A stretch of 64,000 nt of DNA, from the NCBI GenBank assembly GCA_004124475.1, contig SCKK01000002.1:61973-125972 (forward strand), read 5' to 3'. A model generated the notes under the pieces. The model made no database searches. It saw only the letters and a program-made list of their open reading frames with translations, and was not told the origin of the DNA. The number at the start of each line of letters is the position of its first letter. The stretch's first letter is position 1. A program made the position numbers and the translations under genes. This document shows positions 17,640 through 25,820 of the stretch, piece by piece. This DNA is from Fidelibacterota bacterium (GTDB taxonomy: Bacteria > Fidelibacterota > Marinisomatia > Marinisomatales > SCKK01).

Positions 17640-18035
17640 AATTAATCACCTCTATTTACCTGTTTATGTTCTGTTGAGACTTATTTTACCCTTCATGTAA
17701 AACTAAGGGATACTTTTGATTTTTACAAGGAGTGTAAATATATAGTATAATAAAAATTATATTTTCCAGGTCTCTTGAAAGTATCATGCCAAAGACCAAC
17801 GGTTGGAATCCTTCTACCTAAATTGAGAGATTTTCGTAGGATAATCCGTTAGCCAACGGATGTCCTCATGACGAGATGTAAAATCTTTAGTTATAAGAAC
17901 AACCCAATGAGTATACGCATGATTCTTTAATAATTATCATAAAACCGCTTAATTTAGGTTTTATTCAAAATGTTTTGAAGATTAACATCCATGTGTTAAC
18001 ATAGTATTATGAATTGGCTAAAATGCACTAATTGA
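17640..18035. promoter_or_regulatory. divergent intergenic region between mmsA and cytosine deaminase
   Basis: A 396-base AT-rich spacer with outward-reading genes on both sides, so it should hold the promoters of the pyrimidine operon and of the deaminase. A pair of near-inverted segments, CCAACGGTTGG at 17799-17809 and ATCCGTTAGCCAACGGAT at 17844-17861, are palindromes that could be operator sites for a common regulator. This is inference; no sigma-factor boxes are assigned. Confidence 0.4.
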
Positions 18036-18506
18036 ATGAAATCTTCATTAGACTATAACAAACTGTTAAATGTTGCACTGGAGGAAGCCCGGATAGGTCT
18101 TGCTGAGGGTGGAATTCCCATCGGGGCTGCTCTATTCAACAGCGAGGGAAAACTTTTAAGAAAGGGTCACAACCGCCGTATACAGGAAAATGATCCGTCC
18201 ATACACGGAGAAACAGACGCCTTTAGAAAAGCGGGTAGACAGTTTACTTATAGGGATAAAATTATGGTTACGACTTTGGCGCCCTGTTGGTACTGCAGTG
18301 GTCTAATCAGGCAGTTTAAAATTGGTACCGTCATTGTGGGTGAATCTGCCAATTTCCCGGGCGGAATAGACTGGCTACGACGACATGGAACGGAAGTCAT
18401 CGTTTTGAACAGTCACGAATGTATCGACATGCTTGGCAGCTATATTCAAGCTAACCCGGAAATCTGGAATGAAGACATAGGGGAAGCCAAAAAATCGAAT
18501 TTATAA
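18036..18506 (+). CDS. cytosine deaminase, yeast FCY1-like
   Basis: A 156-residue zinc deaminase. HGETDAFRKAG gives the zinc His and the proton-shuttle Glu, and TTLAPCWYCSGLI gives the two zinc Cys. Overall layout and the end (GIDWLRRHGTEVIVL, then EIWNEDIGE) match fungal cytosine deaminase FCY1, which ends W-(F/N)EDIGE, more closely than the TadA or guanine-deaminase branches. The expected reaction is cytosine to uracil, feeding the divergent uracil-degradation operon. Guanine or other base deamination cannot be excluded. Confidence 0.82.
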   Translation: MKSSLDYNKLLNVALEEARIGLAEGGIPIGAALFNSEGKLLRKGHNRRIQENDPSIHGETDAFRKAGRQFTYRDKIMVTTLAPCWYCSGLIRQFKIGTVIVGESANFPGGIDWLRRHGTEVIVLNSHECIDMLGSYIQANPEIWNEDIGEAKKSNL

Positions 18507-18707
18507 TCCCAGAAATGTAATTTGCTGCTGCAATGATGATTGCTGAGTTAAGTCAATAGCCTAATCTCTTTATTAGCAGGATATTTCTGTAGTTCAGCGT
18601 TAAAAATGTTGTTTCAGTCTAACATTTATAATTATTTTCTTGTCCATTCGTCAAACATTTGGAAAACATCATTTTTTCATTGCACATTTTACCCACGTAA
18701 ATATTGA

Positions 18708-19625
18708 ATGAATCGAATGAAAAAAGAAAAATTTAATCTTCTAAAACAAGAACTGGAAAATTTCCAGCGCCTTGCAAAAGAACTAATTCCACCTTTTGGA
18801 GAGATTCCCAAATTAAACAATATCGATATCTATGGTGAATCAATCCCTTTAAATGGTGTGGTAGGGGGAGACCATATTATTTTTGTCGACTTTAACCAAC
18901 GATTTGACCTGGAGTCGAGAATAAAGCAAGCTGAAGAGATGGGAAAAGACGATATAAAAGAAAAACTTCTTCGTAACCAAAACAGAGCTGGGATTTTGAT
19001 TGCCGATGTTTCGGGGCATAGCATTACTGATGCTTATTTAGCCGGTAGACTACATGATGCATTTTTAACCGGAATATTGTACGAACTGGATAGATATGGT
19101 GAGGTCACAACAAGATTATTTGAAATGTTAAATACCAGATTTTTTGAATCTTCGAGCCTGGACAAATTTATAACATTGATATACGGTGAAATCTCAGAGA
19201 ATGGAAAGTTCAGATTCATCACTGCCGGTCACCCGCCACCACTTGTATTTTCAAATCAATATAATAATTTTGTAAAACTCAGCAAAGGGAGGCTCCTTAC
19301 CTTCCCGCCTATTGGTATGTTTCCTTCAACAGCCGATATCGATAAAAAGCGTCACTTTAGTAATATCGGTTACAAACAGAAATACACAGTCAACGAATTG
19401 AATCTATTAGATGCAGGTGATATTATTTTGTTATACACCGATGGTTTGTCCGAACACCAAAATAAAAACAGTGAATATTTTCCCAATCAATTGGTGGAGA
19501 TGTTAAAAATATCAAAACATCTTTCTGCCCAGGATATTTTCCATCAGCTTAAAAAGGATATTCTACAATTTGCACCACAAACTGATGATATTTGTTATAT
19601 CGTAATTAAAAAAGGTCAAAATTAG
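18708..19625 (+). CDS. PP2C/SpoIIE-type serine phosphatase (RsbU-like)
   Basis: A 305-residue soluble protein. After an N-terminal helix of about 25 residues, the PP2C-like SpoIIE domain runs to the end: VNGVVGGDHIIFVD with the first metal Asp, GILIADVSGHS, FITAGHPPPLVF, GRLLTFPPIGMFP and DAGDIILLYTDGLSEHQN. Such phosphatases act on phosphorylated anti-anti-sigma factors in partner-switching systems. No kinase or anti-sigma gene is next to it, so the partner is unknown. It is preceded by a 200-base AT-rich gap. Confidence 0.85.
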   Translation: MNRMKKEKFNLLKQELENFQRLAKELIPPFGEIPKLNNIDIYGESIPLNGVVGGDHIIFVDFNQRFDLESRIKQAEEMGKDDIKEKLLRNQNRAGILIADVSGHSITDAYLAGRLHDAFLTGILYELDRYGEVTTRLFEMLNTRFFESSSLDKFITLIYGEISENGKFRFITAGHPPPLVFSNQYNNFVKLSKGRLLTFPPIGMFPSTADIDKKRHFSNIGYKQKYTVNELNLLDAGDIILLYTDGLSEHQNKNSEYFPNQLVEMLKISKHLSAQDIFHQLKKDILQFAPQTDDICYIVIKKGQN

Positions 19626-19684
19626 GTCACATGTGAACTGTATCATAATGAGCAATATAGAGGATTCCCAGGCACAATTTTGAA

Positions 19685-19741
19685 CCCCGACTTGTCGGGG
19701 GGAGCAGAGCAGTGGACTCTTAATCCATTGGTTGAAAGTTC
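19685..19741 (+). pseudogene. tRNA-Lys(CTT) remnant with palindrome in place of the D loop
   Basis: CCCCGACTTGTCGGGG at 19685-19700 is followed by GGAGCAGAGCAG and TGGACTCTTAATCCA (anticodon arm with CTT) and then TTGGTTGAAAGTTC. From the D-arm 3' strand onward this matches the intact tRNA-Lys(CTT) at 38340. The 5' acceptor strand and the 3' end are missing, so it cannot be a working tRNA. Confidence 0.7.
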
Positions 19742-20002
19742 CTTTCCTGTGCATTGTTGCGGGTGATTCAAGTATTAAGATAGCTGTATCCTCACTCCAT
19801 CGCCACCTGCTTTACCTATCAGGAACAAACCCAGCCTACCTTATTGAATCTCCCTCAATTTGTCGGGAGTGAAGTTAACGATCGTGAACTAACCGTACTA
19901 AATTAGTCCGATTTACACTTGCAACGGCTATTAAGTTTAAGTAAATTTTTATTAAATGTTTCTATACGGTTCCACCGACTATAACTATAAGCTAGGGAGG
20001 GA
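19734..20002 (+). repeat. 260-bp leader repeat, copy 1
   Basis: From GAAAGTTCC to GCTAGGGAGGG this segment is nearly identical to 28906-29168. It contains CAGGAACAAACCCAGC, GTTAACGATCGTGAACTAACC and GACTATAACTATAAGCTA. It ends in GGGAGGGAG, the ribosome-binding site of the gene at 20008, so it behaves as a promoter/5' leader that has been copied. Confidence 0.75.
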
Positions 20003-20007
20003 GAATC

Positions 20008-20490
20008 ATGAAAAGGATAGCTATCGTCCTAAGTCTATCATCGTTGTTGCTTAGCTCAGCATCATCAGAAACTCTTCAGTTACAACTGACTGGTATGACA
20101 CCTCATGTTGGGCAGATGTTTGAATCTCGGTTGGTAGATTTATCAACGGGAATAGAAGCGGGTCGAACCACAGTCAGCGCTATCCCCAATGCTGAATTCT
20201 TCGTGAAAATTTTCTGTTGGGAACTCGACCGAGACTACAATATTGACTTCTATGCTGATTTCAATGAGAACAGCATGTATGATCCACCCCCTACTGATCA
20301 TGCCTGGCGACTATTGCTTGAGGATGTGCAGGGAGACTCCCGCGTGAAGGCTGTTTTCACCACGCTGCACCGGGTTCATGTTGTGCTCTATGTCCGCGTC
20401 AAGGACAGCAGCGAACTGATTGAGGTCATCTCCAAAATCAACGCCGTGGAAGGATCCGAATTGTTCAATAAGAACACGGTTTGTTATTAA
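20008..20490 (+). CDS. secreted protein of unknown function
   Basis: A 160-residue protein with a signal peptide (MKRIAIVLSLSSLLLSSASS). Residues 24-110 look like one beta-sandwich domain (LTGMTPHVGQMFESRLVD, then FYADFNENSMYDPPPTDHAWRL). The last 40 residues, VLYVRVKDSSELIEVISKINAVEGSELF, resemble the ligand-binding RAM/AsnC domain and do not belong to a secreted protein, so the 3' part may be a fusion or rearrangement. The ATG is served by GGGAGGGAG at the end of the copied leader. Function is not recognised. Confidence 0.6.
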   Translation: MKRIAIVLSLSSLLLSSASSETLQLQLTGMTPHVGQMFESRLVDLSTGIEAGRTTVSAIPNAEFFVKIFCWELDRDYNIDFYADFNENSMYDPPPTDHAWRLLLEDVQGDSRVKAVFTTLHRVHVVLYVRVKDSSELIEVISKINAVEGSELFNKNTVCY

Positions 20491-20576
20491 ATTACAAATG
20501 CTGACTTTTTGAGTAGACCCTGAATTATTCCCACGAGGAGTTTGATTAGGGTGCTCTTAGACTGAAAGGATTCAAC

Positions 20577-21275
20577 GTGAAGAAAAATCTTAACCTTGTC
20601 ATTCTGGTTCTTATTTGTTTGTCTTCAAGATCAACCGGACAGGTGGACTACTCGACGCAAATTCAACCCATTTTCAATGCCAGTTGTGCCGTGACGGGTT
20701 GCCACGTTGCCGGTCATTCGACAGGCCTGGATCTGACTGAGTGTAATAGTTACGCTCTGCTGTTCAACGTCATATCCACAGGCTACGCGCCAGCTTTACG
20801 GGTTGAGCCCGACAGTGCAAACAATTCTGTCCTTTACAACAAAGTGGCCAATACCGGAGTGTACGGTGGTGTTATGCCCCCGTACACTGCCGGTAGAGAA
20901 ATTTCCAAAGCAAATATTGACCTCATCAAAGTTTGGATCAATGAAGGGGCCCATGAACAGGCGGTTTCTGTGGAGGAAATGGCTGGAGAACTTCCTCGCC
21001 GGTTTGAAATCCTTGGAAATTATCCGAATCCTTTCAATCCCACAACCAGAATCGTGTTCACTCTCATTGAGGCCGGGAATGCATCAGCCACTGTTCATGA
21101 TCTTTCTGGACGGCTCATTCGGGACCTCGGGGAGACTTGGACGGAAACGGGACGGCACGAACTTATCTGGGACGGAAAAAGTAGTAGCAAAAACTTCATG
21201 GCCAGCGGTATTTATATCTTCCAACTCCGTATGGGCGAGCGCTCGGTCTCTCACAAAATGCTGCTTTTGAAATAA
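20577..21275 (+). CDS. secreted haem c protein with type IX secretion sorting domain
   Basis: A 232-residue protein with GTG start and signal peptide. Residues 24-120 form a cytochrome-like domain with one C-x4-C-H haem motif (SCAVTGCHVAGHSTGLDL) and VMPPYTAGREIS, where the Met may be the distal ligand. From about residue 145 a type A C-terminal sorting domain follows (GNYPNPFNPTTRIVFTL ... GIYIFQLRMGERSVSHKMLLLK), so it is probably exported by the type IX system and attached outside. A truncated relative follows directly. Confidence 0.8.
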   Translation: MKKNLNLVILVLICLSSRSTGQVDYSTQIQPIFNASCAVTGCHVAGHSTGLDLTECNSYALLFNVISTGYAPALRVEPDSANNSVLYNKVANTGVYGGVMPPYTAGREISKANIDLIKVWINEGAHEQAVSVEEMAGELPRRFEILGNYPNPFNPTTRIVFTLIEAGNASATVHDLSGRLIRDLGETWTETGRHELIWDGKSSSKNFMASGIYIFQLRMGERSVSHKMLLLK

Positions 21276-21304
21276 CCTTGCCATGGTTCAATTCTGAGCT
21301 TTCC

Positions 21305-21583
21305 ATGACACGAAAATTTGCAGCGATAGCCAGAGTTCTATCTCTGTTGTTAGTGTGGGGTTGTTCAGACATGGGCACTGAGTCCAAAGAGAAGGATCAA
21401 GAAACGTTAGTCACCTTTTCCGGAACGATTCAACCAATTTTCAACGAAAGCTGCGCGTTCACTGGATGTCACGTTGAGTACCATTCAACTGGGTTGAATC
21501 TTACAGAGGGAAATAGTTATGATCTTATGGTAAACGTCATATCAAAAAACGCGTTATCTCAAAAAGCAGATGTTAGTTTGTGA
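21305..21583 (+). pseudogene. truncated lipoprotein cytochrome, relative of the preceding gene
   Basis: Starts MTRKFAAIARVLSLLLVWGC, an SPII lipoprotein signal with Cys lipobox. The following haem segment TIQPIFNESCAFTGCHVEYHSTGLNL is a close match to the preceding gene. After MVNVIS homology breaks off and the frame ends within 15 codons, overlapping the end of the opposite-strand P460 gene. About 60 residues of the haem domain are lost, so it is probably a broken duplicate. Confidence 0.65.
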
Positions 21584-22157
21584 AAACGAGTTCCTTACCG
21601 GCATCGCCGTGACAGGAAATACATCCTACATCCATTCCCTTAGCAACTCTACCAGCGAGTTTTACCCCTTTGGCGTTTTTGTCCACTTTCCCATCGGGTA
21701 AATATTTGGCCCAGAACCAGTCAAAATTGTCAGGGTCGTAATCTTTTATCCTCCACATGATGGTTAGAGGCCCGAGAGTCTTGTCTTCCGTATAGTTTTC
21801 TTTAACGATAATGGCACCAAGCGGAATTCCGTTTGAACTGCCCGAAGCGTTGGGACTCACGTAGGTTTTCAAAAAAGCACCATGTGGAGACTGACCTTCA
21901 TACATTTCGACTCTGGCTTCGTCCCAACTATTCCACGTGAGATACCCCACTTCCTCATCAGAAATGATGGCCCACAAAGAGTCCGCCAGAGCTAAATCGT
22001 TTTCTGAACCAAAGGGCATCTGAGTTGTTGGCTTTGTTTGAGGCGTGACTTTAGAATCTATTTTTCGTTTGCAACCTGAGACAACAATAATTGCAGAGAA
22101 AAGCAGCAATATGACTGCGGGTTGTGATACCTTGATGACTTTAATTTTCATGTTCAC
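21573..22157 (-). CDS. cytochrome P460-family lipoprotein
   Basis: A 194-residue protein with a lipoprotein signal (LLLFSAIIVVSGC) and one C-x2-C-H motif near the end (VGCISCHGDAGKELVFTN). Before it stand SPHGAFLKTYV, GAIIVKENYT, LTIMWRIKDYDPDNFDWFWAKYLPDG, all typical of the cytochrome P460 family, whose members oxidise hydroxylamine or NO, or have related unknown roles. The haem-crosslinking Lys would be in the segments before CISCH; I cannot fix it by eye. Its neighbour on the same strand is a membrane dihaem protein. Confidence 0.85.
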   Translation of the reverse strand: MNMKIKVIKVSQPAVILLLFSAIIVVSGCKRKIDSKVTPQTKPTTQMPFGSENDLALADSLWAIISDEEVGYLTWNSWDEARVEMYEGQSPHGAFLKTYVSPNASGSSNGIPLGAIIVKENYTEDKTLGPLTIMWRIKDYDPDNFDWFWAKYLPDGKVDKNAKGVKLAGRVAKGMDVGCISCHGDAGKELVFTN

Positions 22158-22244
22158 TTATTCTCCTTATTGCGATTGGTTTTCCTACGCCCGACTTGGG
22201 CTGGGCTTCGAGAACACTTATTGTAAGTTAACCATGTCCAATTA

Positions 22245-23324
22245 CTATTCCAAGTTCAATGACACCTCAATAGGTCGGGTGCTGGCGAGGTATAGAATGA
22301 TTGTTTCCAAAATGTCACGCTCCTCAAATAACCCGTTTTCTTCTACCATACGCGTTACCGTACTGTTCCAACCTTCCATGCTGTCTCCACCATGATCGTC
22401 TATTTCAGTCAGTTCGTGACACTGGGTGCAGGTTTTCTCAAGCACTACCTTTGCCCTTGCCATATCCAATGCCGGAAGGTCAGCTAAACTGGGCCGAAGT
22501 TTCAACGAGGCCGTTACCGTCACTTCCTGCGTAGTCCGCTTTTCTTTTACGGACTGCTGAAGATCCGGCGTGATTCCCACCAGATAAGTGACGACGAGAT
22601 CTTTGTCTTCTTCAAGAATCGGAAAACCGATGGTGGGCATAGCCACCATTCGTCGAACAACATTGACCCATCCCTTGGGAGTTCTCGGTTTCACAAGGAT
22701 CGTTCTAAGGTCGTGGCATTGGACACATTTTTGCAGTAACACACCCCGACCCGCTTTCACCACATCCACCGTGGCCAATCGGTGAGCCTCCTCTTGCGAA
22801 TAACCAGCCCTTGGCAGCAGACGTTCGATACGCTTCATGTTCTCATCCGAGAAGGCTCTCATCGTTGCCATCAACTTATGTTCTTGATAAACAAAGGGAA
22901 CTGATAGTCCCAAAAGAATCGTGGTCAAGAAAAAAAGAAAGAATCCAAAAACAGGCAATACGTACGAAAGATGTCTAAAAAAGCGGATGATGGAGATTTT
23001 CGACAGCAGGACAATCCCGATTGAGAATCCAATCGTCAAGTGTGCCACGGTTCTGGCCGGTAGTTCCACCTGGTAAGTCCACATTCGGGGGACCATCCGG
23101 GACATCATAAAAATATAAAGGATAACATAAAGCAGGCCCACAACCCGGTGAGTTACTACCCACTTCCGGAGAGTCGTTCGCCAGGGGTCCGCCTCGTCAT
23201 GGTGCGGTTCGGATGTGTGCTTTGCTGGATCATTGTATTTCCACATCCATGCCATAACGATGACCTGAAACAGGGATAGAACCCAGAAACTGATGCCAAT
23301 AACCGTTGATTGCAATGGGGTCAT
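22245..23324 (-). CDS. membrane protein with two C-terminal haem c domains
   Basis: A 359-residue protein. Residues 1-155 have four hydrophobic segments with His-containing helices (WVVTHRVVGLLYVILYIF, TVAHLTIGFSIGIVLL), which could bind a b haem. Residues 190-350 are two cytochrome c domains, each with one C-x2-C-H motif (LQKCVQCHDLRTI and EKTCTQCHELTEI). A quinol-to-periplasm electron-transfer role together with the P460 protein 87 bases downstream is likely but not proven. No close named family is recognised. Confidence 0.75.
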   Translation of the reverse strand: MTPLQSTVIGISFWVLSLFQVIVMAWMWKYNDPAKHTSEPHHDEADPWRTTLRKWVVTHRVVGLLYVILYIFMMSRMVPRMWTYQVELPARTVAHLTIGFSIGIVLLSKISIIRFFRHLSYVLPVFGFFLFFLTTILLGLSVPFVYQEHKLMATMRAFSDENMKRIERLLPRAGYSQEEAHRLATVDVVKAGRGVLLQKCVQCHDLRTILVKPRTPKGWVNVVRRMVAMPTIGFPILEEDKDLVVTYLVGITPDLQQSVKEKRTTQEVTVTASLKLRPSLADLPALDMARAKVVLEKTCTQCHELTEIDDHGGDSMEGWNSTVTRMVEENGLFEERDILETIILYLASTRPIEVSLNLE

Positions 23325-23980
23325 TTACCTACTCTCCACAGGGAAGGGAATGGCAGATCACCATTTTGACTGATATTCCCCATATCAATTTTCTGAAAGA
23401 GATTAACATGAATTTTTTTGACTCACGATGGCAATCTAGCCGATGATCCTTATCAATTTCAAACGAAAAACAGCTTATTCGGAAGCTTCTAATATTATGA
23501 ACCCCTTTTAACCAACTTTCCCCATATCAACTTGATCCGCCAACTGGCGGACACTCAGTTTCTTGCTGACTTGTGTTCAAAAGATACCATGTTTCTTTAC
23601 TTGAAGCAATTGTTTTTGAGCACATTTCTCCTCAGAATGACCTTTTTTCCCTCTGTGATTACGGTCTTTTCGTCTAAATCCGACAAACAGAGACATTTAT
23701 CCCACGAGTCATACGAGAAAGCGTGTCTTTAGGGTTAAGACAGAAAAAGTGTGGCCTCTAACTTAGAGAATATCGACACTTATTTTTCGATTTCTGGAAT
23801 ATTCGATACTTATATCTAAGGTAGCGATTTTGAAGGAAAACGAGCTTAAAAGTGGGATTTGGGGGACTGGGGGCTGGTCAGACTAGAACCAACACCGAAA
23901 TGGGGTATATTATTCTACGCATCACACCCTCGTTACCACACAAGTTTTCTCCGTCCCTGCCAGCAGTTTGGTCCTGTGTT
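23325..23980. other. intergenic region without a gene
   Basis: 656 bases between two minus-strand genes. The frames present lack coding character and ribosome-binding sites. It includes one small palindrome (ATCCGCCAACTGGCGGA at 23536-23552) and two copies of the AT-rich ATATCGACACTTAT/ATTCGATACTTATAT motif around 23770-23815. Confidence 0.5.
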
Positions 23981-24412
23981 TCATCCTTCCACTCCAGTGG
24001 AAACTCGATGTTTTTCCAATATTCGTTTCAAAGTATCTGGGGAGTGGAAACCCACATATTTCCCAACAACCTTTCCCGAGGGATCGAAGAAAACGATGGT
24101 AGGGAGACTAACAACGCCAACATCTTGAGCCAGTTTGAATCCCTGTCTTTGATCCACATCCACACGAATAGGAATGAATAAGGTGAGTGCTTCCTGCACA
24201 TCAGGGTCGGTGAACGTCTCCTTATCCATCTTTCGGCATAAATGACACCAGTCGGCGTAGAACTTCGCCATAATGATCTTGTCCTGAGTCCCGGCCAGTT
24301 CCAATGCATGGTCGAAAGAGAGATCCATAAAAGGTTGCACCTCACGTCCGGTGACAGTCACGGCTAGCAAGGCAGTCGTTACGAAGACAGGGATAACTAT
24401 GAGCTTTGTCAC
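23981..24412 (-). CDS. periplasmic thioredoxin-fold protein (DsbD C-domain-like)
   Basis: A 143-residue protein with an N-terminal hydrophobic signal (MTKLIVIPVFVTTALLAVTV), so exported. The active site is ADWCHLCRKMDKETF (CHLC), the type seen in the C-terminal domain of DsbD and in thioredoxin-like DUF255/thioredoxin_7 proteins, and the cis-Pro loop is VVSLPTIVFFDPSG. It follows a broken DoxX gene. It may handle disulfides of the haem proteins downstream, as cytochrome c maturation needs reduced cysteines. Confidence 0.85.
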   Translation of the reverse strand: MTKLIVIPVFVTTALLAVTVTGREVQPFMDLSFDHALELAGTQDKIIMAKFYADWCHLCRKMDKETFTDPDVQEALTLFIPIRVDVDQRQGFKLAQDVGVVSLPTIVFFDPSGKVVGKYVGFHSPDTLKRILEKHRVSTGVEG

Positions 24413-24426
24413 GGTCTCTTCCCTAA

Positions 24427-24850
24427 CTATTGTTTCGAAGAGTTCACTGAATGTACAGTGGCTTCATTGACAGAGTTTCCTCTGATGAACAGGTAGAAGA
24501 GGATCAGCAACAAGGTGACCTGAAACTCCATCCCGCCCATGGGATGAGAATCAGTAGCCATAAAGGCCCATTGTCCCCAGTGAACCATGCCGATGGCCCC
24601 AAGCAACACAGGCATCAGGATGAGCGCTCCGAAACGGGTTGCCCAATCCACTCCTAATCCACCGACAAGAACCAAAAGAGCGCCCATGACCTCCATCGTT
24701 GCAAGCAGGTAAATCATAGTTAAGGGCATGACCATCATATCTGCCATTCCTTGCGCCATGGGGAATTTCGTAGTAAAGGAAAACGCTTCCTAATGCTACC
24801 CTCGGTGCCCAATGGGCAAAACCTGAAATTGAATTTAAGAACTTGAACAT
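24427..24850 (-). pseudogene. DoxX-family membrane protein, copy 1, N-terminal frameshift
   Basis: Two frames together make a full DoxX-like protein of about 140 residues: MFKFLNSISGFAHWAPRVALGSVFLYY in one frame, then MAQGMADMMVMPLTMIYLLATMEVMGALLVL...VNSSKQ in another. Compared with copy 2 (27409-27841), eight bases are missing at about 24770-24775, where copy 2 reads HGITKFPMAQG. The C-terminal part is intact here and broken in copy 2. DoxX proteins are four-helix membrane proteins found with thiol and quinone redox functions. Confidence 0.8.
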
Positions 24851-24851
24851 T

Positions 24852-25820
24852 TTAGCCTCCTTTTCTAAGACTTAGTGACTTTGTGATCGTTAAACCCAAA
24901 ACGGGTTTCTCCTCAAACCCTGCAGGAAGCGCTTTATTTGACCATCTCAAGACCGGATAAAATCCGTACAGCCGTATTGTGATGGCCTTCAGCGACTCAC
25001 TGCTGTATTCTACACCTCCGCCTATCAAACCGTAAGCAAAGAGGGTGGGGTCAAAGATAGATTGATAAATCGGGTTGTCCACCGGCCTCAAAGATCCTTG
25101 CTTACCATACAATGAAAAAAACGGTACGAGGTCAGAGTGGATTCTGTATCTCCAGGACATTTGCCCGGTGGCATAGTAGTCGAACTGGTAGAGGTTCTCG
25201 GTCTCCTCCTCTTTTCGAACATTCACCATGACCGACAGATTTCGTGGCTTTCCTCTGCTGTTCATGTAATTCTTGACATACCCATAGCCCAATTCTACGG
25301 CTTGCGCTGTTGATGTTTCGAATGGGAAATCCTCGTTAGAATAGCGCTCGTAGAGAGGCTGTGTGAATCGAACCCAGACGATATGTCGGCGAAAAGGGCT
25401 GAGCCAATTGGCCTTCAGCTGCAGGTTATGTAATGTAACCCCCGAATTAAAAGGGGGGTTTGTTATGACTTCAGAAATGGTGGAGACATTCCCCGAAATG
25501 GCGGCCCCCAGGAGGATGTTACTTCTGAGAAAATGATTAATGGTTGCGGCGTATCCTAAAATGGGGCCGTTTGAAATGGTGTTATTTGTAACCCACTTGT
25601 CCCAATCGTCAGAACCGCTTAATTGGAACTGCATCTGGGTCCGCTTGGTAGGATTGGCAAAATCCAATCCATCAAAATCGGAAATGGCGCCAAAACTGGA
25701 ATTCCCGTTGAACGCTTGCAATGTGCAGCAGGCCTGCCCCTGTAGAATGGTTAAAAAACTTGCGGTAACGACAAGTACCATCCTTGTAATTTGAGAACTC
25801 GATCTAAATATGTTCGTCAT
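24852..25820 (-). CDS. outer-membrane beta-barrel-like protein
   Basis: About 322 residues from MTNIFRSSSQITRMVLVVT, with signal peptide ending ILQGQACC. The remainder shows alternating aromatic/hydrophobic strands (VWVRFTQPLYERYS, YQFDYYATGQMSWRYRI, TIRLYGFYPVLRW) and ends with a strand-like LGLTITKSLSL, as in outer-membrane barrels. I prefer the start at 25820 because its ATG overlaps the TGA of the upstream gene by four bases (ATGA), which indicates coupling; a start at 25868 would run 16 codons into that gene. No named family is recognised. Confidence 0.65.
   Translation of the reverse strand: MTNIFRSSSQITRMVLVVTASFLTILQGQACCTLQAFNGNSSFGAISDFDGLDFANPTKRTQMQFQLSGSDDWDKWVTNNTISNGPILGYAATINHFLRSNILLGAAISGNVSTISEVITNPPFNSGVTLHNLQLKANWLSPFRRHIVWVRFTQPLYERYSNEDFPFETSTAQAVELGYGYVKNYMNSRGKPRNLSVMVNVRKEEETENLYQFDYYATGQMSWRYRIHSDLVPFFSLYGKQGSLRPVDNPIYQSIFDPTLFAYGLIGGGVEYSSESLKAITIRLYGFYPVLRWSNKALPAGFEEKPVLGLTITKSLSLRKGG

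Noticed and set aside
23852..24181. Two plus-strand frames opposite the thioredoxin-like gene
   Set aside because: Mostly antisense of the well-supported gene at 23981-24412.
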